NCBI GenBank assembly: GCA_009783515.1
Contig: WRDI01000001.1
Coordinates: 1 to 54,692 of the forward strand
Origin: Bacillota bacterium
GTDB taxonomy: Bacteria; Bacillota; Clostridia; Christensenellales; Pumilibacteraceae
Reading direction: 5' to 3'
Length of the DNA: 54,692 bases
Position 1 is the first letter of the stretch. Every line of letters starts with the position of its first letter. Under the pieces are notes generated by a model. It had not been told where the DNA came from and did no database searches. It saw only the letters and a list, made by a program, of their open reading frames with translations. The position numbers and the translations under genes are program-made. Below, piece after piece: positions 48,859 through 54,692 of the stretch.

Positions 48859-48954
48859 TTTGAACTTCCTTTTTCAATGCGCAATGCGCAACGCATAATT
48901 ACATTGATTTGATTTGATTTAATTATCCTTACATTGTGCGTTGTGCCTTGCGCA
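48859..48954 (-). repeat. Short copy of the intergenic CATTGAGC element
   Basis: On the minus strand: GCGCAAGGCACAACGCACAA, TGTAAGGATAATTAAATC, then GTTGCGCATTGCGCATTGAA ending in AAAAAGGAAG before the next ATG. It fills the gap between ftsH and the following gene. Confidence 0.8.
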
Positions 48955-50811
48955 TTATTTCTTGTAATTCTTTACCGCGTCAATAACCTCGCCCGCGCTG
49001 TGCCCGTCCATAATCATATCGACGTGTCCGGCATAAATGGTTTCACATTCTATCAAAACACGCACCATGGTTTCGGTTTTTTCGCGATTGGTTTCTAAAA
49101 TCTCCAGCGCGGTTTTGTGCGCTTTTTCGATAATTTTTTCCACCTCTGCGTCGATTCGCGCCGCCATAGCGTCGGAATATTCGTGCGACGTGCCGTAATC
49201 CCTTCCCAAGAAAACTTCTTGGCTACCTCCGTAAAACACGGGACCGAGCCCGCTCATCCCCCACTCGGTAACCATGCTTCGAGCAAGCGAGGTAACGTGC
49301 TTGATGTCCATCGACGCGCCCTGCGTGATATCCTTTATAAAGATTTCCTCGGCTGCCCTGCCGCCCATGCTGATCGCCAGTTGAGATTCCAGCCTTGTTT
49401 TTGAGTCGAGTCTGTCGTCGTTTTCCGGTCTGAGCGCGGTAAATCCGCCGAATTGACCTCTGGGGATTATGCTGACCTCGTGCACTACGGGAGCCTCGCG
49501 CACGCACCTCGCCACAAGCGCGTGACCGACCTCGTGGTACGCGAAAATGCGCTTGTCGTACTCCGTCACTACGCGCGACTTCTTCTGCGGGCCCATTGTG
49601 ACCTTGTTTATGCCCTCGTAGACGTCCTCCATCTCGATAACCGTGCGGTTTTTGCGCGCCGCCAAAATAGCAGCCTCGTTCAATAAATTGGCGATATCCG
49701 CGCCCGTAAAGCCCGTGGTGATTCGCGCCAAAACCTGAAAATTTATGTCGGACGAAAGGTGCTTGTTGCGACTGTGAACTTTAAATATGGCTTCCCTGCC
49801 CCTTACATCCGGATAGTTGACGTAGATTTGGCGGTCAAAGCGTCCGGGACGCAACAACGCGGGGTCGAGAATGTCCGCGCGATTCGTCGCCGCTATCACT
49901 ATGATGTCGTCGCCCGTATCGAAGCCGTCCATTTGCACCAAAAGCTGATTAAGAGTCTGCTCACGCTCGTCGTGTCCGCCGCCTAACCCGGCGCCCCTAT
50001 GCCGACCCACTGCGTCTATTTCGTCGATAAATATAATGCAGGGTTTGTTCTTTTTTGCTACTTCAAATAAGTCGCGCACGCGGCTCGCGCCCACGCCGAC
50101 ATACAATTCTACAAAGTTAGAGCCGGATATCGAGAAGAAGGGGACGTTTGCCTCGCCCGCCACTGCCTTTGCAAACAGCGTTTTGCCCGTTCCGGAGGGT
50201 CCGACAAGCAGCACGCCGCGCGGAATCCTCGCGCCCGCCGCCACAAATTTCCCGGGCGCTCTTAAAAAGTCCACTAATTCTTTGAGTTCTTCCTTTTCTT
50301 CCTCCGCGCCCGCCACGTCGGTGAAACGTATCTTAACTTGCGAATGCGCGCTTGCTCCGCTACGCCCAAAGTCCACCGCCTGCCGATTTCCCGCGCCAAG
50401 ATTACGGAACAGCATAAACATTAAAAACAGTACGCCCAAAATCACCACGCCGTATATGACGTAGTTCCAAACGTTGCCGGAGGCGGGATTGTTAAGCCCA
50501 TATTCGGGACGTTGCTGTCGCGGCATAGCCTCGATGACTTCAAGGATATGGTAATCGCGCACATAGACGACGTATTTGTTGCCGGTGGTCATGGTCACCG
50601 TGGCGGTATAATTCTCAACTTCTATTGATTTAACCGTTATGGGAGCGGGTATATCATTCTCGATTACGGCTTGCATCTCCAATTCGTTTACAAGCCAGCT
50701 GACCTTTCTCTCCTCCGGCCTTAAGAAAACGCCCGTCAAAACCGCCGCCAAAATTGCGACGACAGCCAAAAACGCGACAACGGTGATGATTAGTTTTGTA
50801 TTATTTTTCAA
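48955..50811 (-). CDS. ftsH: ATP-dependent zinc metalloprotease FtsH
   Basis: 618 residues from TTG 50811, which has AAAGGAG 8 nt upstream; the ATG at 50874 lies too near the promoter. Membrane helix about 7-28, external domain to about 115, second helix about 118-137, AAA domain with Walker A GPSGTGKT near 204-211 (usual GPPGTGKT), Walker [29 protein letters not shown], and protease motif HEVGH near 424-428 (usual HEAGH). It degrades misassembled membrane and regulatory proteins. The two substitutions are conservative. Own promoter. Confidence 0.96.
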   Translation of the reverse strand: MKNNTKLIITVVAFLAVVAILAAVLTGVFLRPEERKVSWLVNELEMQAVIENDIPAPITVKSIEVENYTATVTMTTGNKYVVYVRDYHILEVIEAMPRQQRPEYGLNNPASGNVWNYVIYGVVILGVLFLMFMLFRNLGAGNRQAVDFGRSGASAHSQVKIRFTDVAGAEEEKEELKELVDFLRAPGKFVAAGARIPRGVLLVGPSGTGKTLFAKAVAGEANVPFFSISGSNFVELYVGVGASRVRDLFEVAKKNKPCIIFIDEIDAVGRHRGAGLGGGHDEREQTLNQLLVQMDGFDTGDDIIVIAATNRADILDPALLRPGRFDRQIYVNYPDVRGREAIFKVHSRNKHLSSDINFQVLARITTGFTGADIANLLNEAAILAARKNRTVIEMEDVYEGINKVTMGPQKKSRVVTEYDKRIFAYHEVGHALVARCVREAPVVHEVSIIPRGQFGGFTALRPENDDRLDSKTRLESQLAISMGGRAAEEIFIKDITQGASMDIKHVTSLARSMVTEWGMSGLGPVFYGGSQEVFLGRDYGTSHEYSDAMAARIDAEVEKIIEKAHKTALEILETNREKTETMVRVLIECETIYAGHVDMIMDGHSAGEVIDAVKNYKK

Positions 50812-50877
50812 GCTTGAGCTCCTTTTTATTCCAGCGACTGTGTGCCCTTGCAAACACAATAACCAACATGCCATAAT

Positions 50878-50907
50878 AGTATATCACAAAGCATTTATCA
50901 ATATCAA
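50878..50907 (-). promoter_or_regulatory. Promoter of ftsH
   Basis: TTGATA (50902-50907, minus strand), 18-nt spacer, TATACT (50878-50883), about 65 nt before the TTG start. Confidence 0.7.
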
Positions 50908-50978
50908 GTAATTTTTTCCTGTTTTTATGATTAAGTCAAGGCTTACGCATGAAAAAATGTTTCTGTAAGGAGGATAAA

Positions 50979-51152
50979 ATGCCCGCTCTTACTGCAAGCC
51001 GCAAAAATCAGACGCCATTAGGGCTTTTTGAATTTGTCGGCAATCAAGTATTCGTAGAGGCGGCCATCGGTCGTCCGCAATCAAACAAGCGTCGCTTGTC
51101 CCACGTCGACCCACAGCAGACAGCCGGTGGCCGCCACTATGAAACGCTTTAA
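50979..51152 (+). CDS. Small hypothetical protein whose 3' half is a repeat element
   Basis: 57 codons from ATG 50979, with an excellent AAGGAGG (50967-50973) 5 nt upstream. The first 25 residues (MPALTASRKNQTPLGLFEFV) look like ordinary protein. From codon about 26 the sequence is the GTAGAGGCGGCCATCGG-type palindromic repeat (51053-51140), giving VEAAIGRPQSNKRRLSHVD. So either a small gene was cut by the repeat, or the repeat completes it. Not recognised. Confidence 0.45.
   Translation: MPALTASRKNQTPLGLFEFVGNQVFVEAAIGRPQSNKRRLSHVDPQQTAGGRHYETL
51053..51140. repeat. Diverged copy of the GTAGGGGCG palindromic repeat
   Basis: Left GTAGAGGCGGCCATCGGTCG and right AGCCGGTGGCCGCCACTA in complement match the ends of the 37383-37497 element. 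Confidence 0.65.
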
Positions 51153-51203
51153 TCTTATTCCAAACAAGCCTCCGTCGCAAGCTTTTTTGTTCCGCGCTAT
51201 CAT

Positions 51204-52481
51204 TCACTCTGCTTTCTGGGGTAAGCTCCCCCGACTTTCGACGTATGCCTGAAAAAATATCTGTTGCGGGGAGTTGTACTTCGGGACAGTGACGGTAACG
51301 GGCTTTCCTCCGGGGTCCGTCACGGGATTTCCTCCGGGGTCCGTCACAGTCTTACTCTCCTCGCCCGTGGCGGGTGGGATATACGCGTTAACGCCCTCGC
51401 CCTGCCCCATTAGTTTTAGGTAAAAATCGTTGATTTTCCTTAAAAAACTGCTCAGCCGGTAATACCTGCTCCAATGATCGACGCTGTTTTGCCATTCCCG
51501 CGTAATCAACGGGCTTATTTTGTCCCTCAACTTCCAGTACGCCATGTCCTCTCCCTTTGCTTTTTCAATATTGTCCCACTTAAGCACGGCGGAAAGCATA
51601 CTGAAAATATATTCGTTGTACGCGCTGTAACGAATATACGGGTCGTCGCTGGTCAGGGTAACATAAAGCGCGGTGTTGTCGGCGTCGTCTTCACGCATAA
51701 TGCCCTTGGCGTGCGCCATCTCATGAGCCATGGTGAACGGCATCTCGGCGGGCGGTACAAGGCTGTTAACGTTGGGCTCGCCGAAAGGGGCGAAAAACAC
51801 GCCGCGTATGTGCATTTCGCTCATAATGCGGGAAGAGACGATGGTTTTGCAACGGGGGGTGTAGGGATTGATGTCGAAGCCCGACAGCCGGAAAAACTCC
51901 TGCTGCAACCTGTATGAAAGTTCTACGTTATCGTAAGGCGGGATAATCGTACCCTTTTCGTCACGGACGAAGCTTTTTGCCAAGGTATTAAAGTCGTCGA
52001 TAAAATATTCGGCCACCGCCACAGTCTGCGCTTTACTTAGTTCGGGGTTAAGTACGGGGTGGTATTCCTCGTATCGGTTGTACGAATAGCCTGCCGAAAC
52101 AAAATATATGTTGGCAAACACCAGCGCGGTCAAAATCACCGCTAATACCAAGCTGAGGCTTTTTGCCCATCTTTTTTTGAGTAAAAGTACTGTTATGACG
52201 GTCAGACAGGAAATAATCGCGGCGCCGATAAGGTATAAAAACAGTTCGTAGGCCGAAAAGGGAAGCGCGCTGGAGGTTTTGCCCATAATCATAAGTATTC
52301 CCCTCGACACCCTTGTGACCATGAACTCGGTAAAAACATCGGATTTCCTCAAAAGAATAAGGGCGGTAAGGAGCGCGGCAAAAAACGCGATAAAAGAGGA
52401 CAAAATTATCAGCCCTTTGCACGATTTTTTCTTTTCGGCGGCGTAAACCTGTGGTTTTAACTTTTTTGTCTTTTCTTTCAT
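51204..52481 (-). CDS. DUF3810 membrane zinc-metalloprotease-like protein
   Basis: 425 residues. Three hydrophobic helices in the first 135 residues (LIILSSFIAFFAALLTALIL; LYLIGAAIISCLTVITVLLL; LSLVLAVILTALVFANIYFV), then a large external domain with FTMAHEMAHAKGIMREDDAD near 248-267: an HExxH zinc site with downstream acidic residues. GVFFAPFGEPNVNSLVPPAE before it is typical of DUF3810. A repeat TDPGGNPVTDPGGKPVT near the C-terminus is a short tandem duplication. Activity unproven. Downstream of degV across a repeat element. Confidence 0.85.
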   Translation of the reverse strand: MKEKTKKLKPQVYAAEKKKSCKGLIILSSFIAFFAALLTALILLRKSDVFTEFMVTRVSRGILMIMGKTSSALPFSAYELFLYLIGAAIISCLTVITVLLLKKRWAKSLSLVLAVILTALVFANIYFVSAGYSYNRYEEYHPVLNPELSKAQTVAVAEYFIDDFNTLAKSFVRDEKGTIIPPYDNVELSYRLQQEFFRLSGFDINPYTPRCKTIVSSRIMSEMHIRGVFFAPFGEPNVNSLVPPAEMPFTMAHEMAHAKGIMREDDADNTALYVTLTSDDPYIRYSAYNEYIFSMLSAVLKWDNIEKAKGEDMAYWKLRDKISPLITREWQNSVDHWSRYYRLSSFLRKINDFYLKLMGQGEGVNAYIPPATGEESKTVTDPGGNPVTDPGGKPVTVTVPKYNSPQQIFFQAYVESRGSLPQKAE

Positions 52482-52621
52482 AGACCCTTTTAATGCGCAA
52501 TGCTCGATGCTTAATTCTCAATGTCGGTCGAGTTTTTTTGAGTGTAATAATGTTTAATATTCAAGGCACAATACTTAAAATTTATCTTTCATTAAGCATT
52601 GAGCATTCTGCATTCTGCTAC
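52482..52621 (-). repeat. Complete copy of the intergenic CATTGAGC element between degV and DUF3810
   Basis: On the minus strand: GCAGAATGCAGAATGCTCAA, AAGTATTGTGCCTTGAATAT, ACACTCAAAAAAACTCGACC, GACATTGAGAATTAAGCATC and GAGCATTGCGCATTAAAAGG. Same order of blocks as 38112-38230; it spans the whole gap from stop to Shine-Dalgarno. Confidence 0.88.
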
Positions 52622-53473
52622 TTATTCGGGTCTGTTAATGTACAATATGCCAAGCGTATTCTTCCCGCAGTGCGACGTAATTGTGCAGCCCGCCCTCGTT
52701 TCGATAATTTCCTTAAACTGCGGGGCGATTTCGCGGATTTTTTCCCGCACAGCATCGACCGTTTCGGGCTCGCACTGCGTGTGGGTGATAAATATGCGGG
52801 TATAATCGGGCGTGTCGTACTGTTTTATGACCGCCTCGACGTATTTTGTGATGTTTTTGCTTAAATTCCCCATAAATTTCTGCCCGACGATAATTTTACC
52901 CTCTTTAAGAATAAGCATGGGCTTGATTTTAAGAACGGTGGCGATAAAGGCTTTAAGGCCGGAACACCTGCCGCCCTTGTGCAAAAATTCCATGGTGTCA
53001 ACCACGAAGGACGCCTGAACGTGCGGCACAAGCGCGGTTATTTTCTCCGCGATTTGTTTGCCGCTTAGTCCCCCCGCCTTCGCCATGTCATTTGCCTTCA
53101 TGACTAACAAGCCAACGCCGGAGGACAGCGATTTACTGTCGATGACATATACGCCGCCGACCTCCTCTGCCCCCGCGCGGGCACCCGCATAAGACGCCGA
53201 CAACTCGGTGGAAATTGAGATGTGCACGATTTCTTCCGCGCCCGCCCCCTTAACCTTGTTAAAAAACTCGACGTATTCCGCCGTTCCGTTTGCCGCCGTC
53301 TTGGGCAAAACCTTTTTTTCTTCGTACTTTTTGAAGATGTCCTCGCAGGATATATCCACCCCGTCGCGGTAGTTTTTGCCGTCCAATTCCACCAAAAGCG
53401 GAATATAAGGTATGTTCTCCGTTTTAAACAAATGCTCCAAATCTGCCGTGGAGTCTGTAGTTATTTTAATCAT
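52622..53473 (-). CDS. DegV family fatty-acid-binding protein
   Basis: 283 residues. MIKITTDSTADL opening, ISTELSASYAGA near 97-108, VYVIDSKSLSSGVGLLV near 119-135, FVVDTMEFLHKGGRCSGLKA near 154-173 and KIKPMLILKEGKI follow the DegV/FakB layout. FakB proteins hold a fatty acid for phosphorylation by FakA; no fakA is in the window. GGAG before the ATG. Sits between lepB and the DUF3810 gene, each gap filled by repeats. Confidence 0.93.
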   Translation of the reverse strand: MIKITTDSTADLEHLFKTENIPYIPLLVELDGKNYRDGVDISCEDIFKKYEEKKVLPKTAANGTAEYVEFFNKVKGAGAEEIVHISISTELSASYAGARAGAEEVGGVYVIDSKSLSSGVGLLVMKANDMAKAGGLSGKQIAEKITALVPHVQASFVVDTMEFLHKGGRCSGLKAFIATVLKIKPMLILKEGKIIVGQKFMGNLSKNITKYVEAVIKQYDTPDYTRIFITHTQCEPETVDAVREKIREIAPQFKEIIETRAGCTITSHCGKNTLGILYINRPE

Positions 53474-53600
53474 TTTTTATAATTCTCCTTTTTTTAATGC
53501 GCAATGCTCAATGCTCAATGCTCAATGAATGTTTATTTTATTTGACCGTTCCAATGCCCACTCCTCACTCCCCACTCCTCACTTCCCACTGCTCTTCCGC
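53474..53600 (-). repeat. Composite spacer: G-rich array then CATTGAGC array
   Basis: On the minus strand the lepB 3' end runs into GTGGGAAGTGAGGAGTGGGG-type repeats (53555-53595), then ATTGGAACGGTC, then CATTGAGCATTGAGCATTGA and GCGCATTAAAAAAAGGAG, the degV ribosome binding site. Confidence 0.8.
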
Positions 53601-54466
53601 GTGTCGCGCCATAAAAACATCAAAACCTTTTCTACAAACGAATCCTCTTCGAGCGTTAGCCAGTATCTTCCCTTTACGTCGTCCTTTTTTATAAAGCCCA
53701 ATTTACGCGAATCGTGCGATACGTTGCGGTTGTCGCCCAGGGCGTAGAACGATTTTTCGGGAACGGTTATTACGCAAACGGCGAGATCCTTTGCGATTTC
53801 GGGGTCGGCGACGTCGAAGGACTGCGGCGTTTCGTTTTGGGCGAAATAGACCTTGTCAAATTCCCCGCCGCCAAAAAGGTTTTCCATTCTGGTCTTGTTG
53901 TAATAAACCATCGTCCCGTTGATATAATCTTCTTCTAAAAACGAAAAACCGTCGCCCTCGTCGCGATATAAATATACTTCTGCGTCGCTAAGCTTGTCAC
54001 CAAAAGCCACAAAAAGCAGCCTGTCGCCTTCTATTCCCATCGCCCTTTTGATAAGGTTTTTATTCTTGCCTGTGTCGGGGTCAATTTCATTTGTTTCGAA
54101 TACAAAGACGTCGCCTCTTTTGATGTTTTGGGTTTTGACAAGCAGCACCCTTTGATTGTCGAAGATTAGCGGCTCCATGCTGCTTTGACGGACGGGACAA
54201 AGGGTAACTATCCGCATAAACACGATGGTGAAAAGCAGTATGGCGATAATGCAAAGCAAAAAGGCATTAAGGAGGGTGGAAAACCAGCTGCGCTTTTTCT
54301 TTTTCGCTTCCGCTGTGGTTTCCTCCGTTACTTCCGCCGTTTCGGCTGCCGTCGCCCCGTCCTCACCGTCGCTCCAAATCGGAACAGCTTTTTCCGCGTC
54401 AAAGCTTTCCGTATCGGGCAGCTCGGTCAAAGGCTCTGTATTCTCGTTTTTGATGTCCTTATTCAT
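53579..54466 (-). CDS. lepB: Type I signal peptidase
   Basis: 295 residues. An acidic cytoplasmic extension of about 55 residues and KKKKRS precede one membrane helix (about 61-88), then the catalytic serine Ser96 in RQSSMEP, the general base Lys140 in LIKRAMGIEGDRL, and ALGDNRNVSHDSRKLG, the conserved region E. It removes signal peptides at the outer membrane face; the giant protein in this window would be a substrate. A Gram-positive SipS-like enzyme with a longer than usual N-terminus. The last residues (SSGK) and TGA are in the G-rich repeat. No strong ribosome binding site; its ATG overlaps the TAA of an open frame upstream. Confidence 0.9.
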   Translation of the reverse strand: MNKDIKNENTEPLTELPDTESFDAEKAVPIWSDGEDGATAAETAEVTEETTAEAKKKKRSWFSTLLNAFLLCIIAILLFTIVFMRIVTLCPVRQSSMEPLIFDNQRVLLVKTQNIKRGDVFVFETNEIDPDTGKNKNLIKRAMGIEGDRLLFVAFGDKLSDAEVYLYRDEGDGFSFLEEDYINGTMVYYNKTRMENLFGGGEFDKVYFAQNETPQSFDVADPEIAKDLAVCVITVPEKSFYALGDNRNVSHDSRKLGFIKKDDVKGRYWLTLEEDSFVEKVLMFLWRDTRKSSGK

Positions 54467-54692
54467 TAAATTTTCGTCCGATTTCGGTTGATTTAAACCA
54501 TAATTTTTTGTTTTGCTTAGACTTTATTTGTACGGAAGACAGCGCAAAGCGGGCTTCAGACGGGCAACGGGCCCATGTCGCGACGGGAACGCACCCTGAT
54601 GTACGCGAAACCCTTCGCCTCTCTAAACCTTGCTTACGCAAAGCCAGCAATCCGTAAACGGATTGTCGGCTCCGTCGGCGGCCGGGTAAGCG
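54459..54692 (-). other. Open frame and hairpin-rich sequence at the window edge
   Basis: On the minus strand a frame stays open from the window edge to a TAA at 54459 that overlaps the lepB ATG. Its translation is Arg/Ser-rich (GLERRRVSRTSGCVPVATWA) and not recognised. The same DNA holds several hairpins (AATCCGT-AA-ACGGATT near 54648-54663; GCTTTGCGTAAGC near 54630-54644), so it may instead be an RNA or repeat. Cut by the window end. Confidence 0.3.

Noticed and set aside
54530-54692. 6S RNA, SRP RNA or tmRNA at the window end
   Set aside because: Diagnostic motifs (for example GTCAGGTCCGGAAGGAAGCA of SRP RNA, or the tRNA-like ends of tmRNA) are not present.

Overview
The window looks like chromosome of a low-to-mid GC, endospore-forming Gram-positive bacterium of the Clostridia type (Bacillota). 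Pointers are the two subunits of dipicolinate synthase (dpaA/dpaB), strong Shine-Dalgarno sequences, consensus -35/-10 promoters, TTG starts on ftsH and padR, PadR/DUF1700 and DegV genes, a CsoR copper regulator and a Gram-positive type signal peptidase. No species can be named from the sequence.

Layout. 1-660: a minus-strand tRNA-fMet with terminator, a degraded second tRNA-fMet copy upstream of it, and their promoter. 894-3765: csoR and a Cys-rich heavy-metal P-type ATPase under a CsoR-type operator. 4010-6813: sporulation genes dpaA and dpaB, then a P-loop ATPase. 6934-10181: DUF2284 protein, tRNA-Arg(CCG) with a degraded relative upstream, and a tight operon of TfoX-C, DUF3788 and flavoprotein genes. 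10359-30827: a single 20.5 kb gene for a 6822-residue secreted, membrane-anchored repeat protein, more than a third of the window, preceded on the same strand by an OLD-family ATPase/nuclease (30960-32774). 33369-42556: mostly plus-strand housekeeping and envelope genes (acetyltransferase-like membrane protein, acyl-CoA ligase, XRE regulator, rplI, patatin, an MBL-fold protein with a histone-H1-like tail, CNNM/CorC). 42706-54466: mostly minus-strand genes (DUF4097-like solenoid, DUF1700, padR, dus, mmcQ-like, mazG, ftsH, DUF3810 metalloprotease, degV, lepB), plus a short YjzC-like gene on the plus strand.

Two things stand out. First, the giant protein is built from about 50 Ig-like modules that alternate strictly between two types, with a block of six about 270-residue two-module units in the middle. 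Second, the spaces between genes are filled by recurring elements with fixed placement: a roughly 100-150 bp element built on CATTGAGCATTGCGCATT arrays fills whole gaps between co-directional genes and ends at the next ribosome binding site, while G-rich heptamer arrays (TTAGGGG-like on the sense strand) start at stop codons and often supply the TAG. Other palindromic elements (GTAGGG families, a CATCCTGAGCGCAGCGAAGGATCT-type family) also sit between genes, and some have been inserted in frame into coding sequence (the P-type ATPase, the acyl-CoA ligase, several C-termini).

All calls are from reading the sequence and its translations by eye; no database search was run, so family names are from recognised motifs and residue positions are approximate unless exact bases are given.
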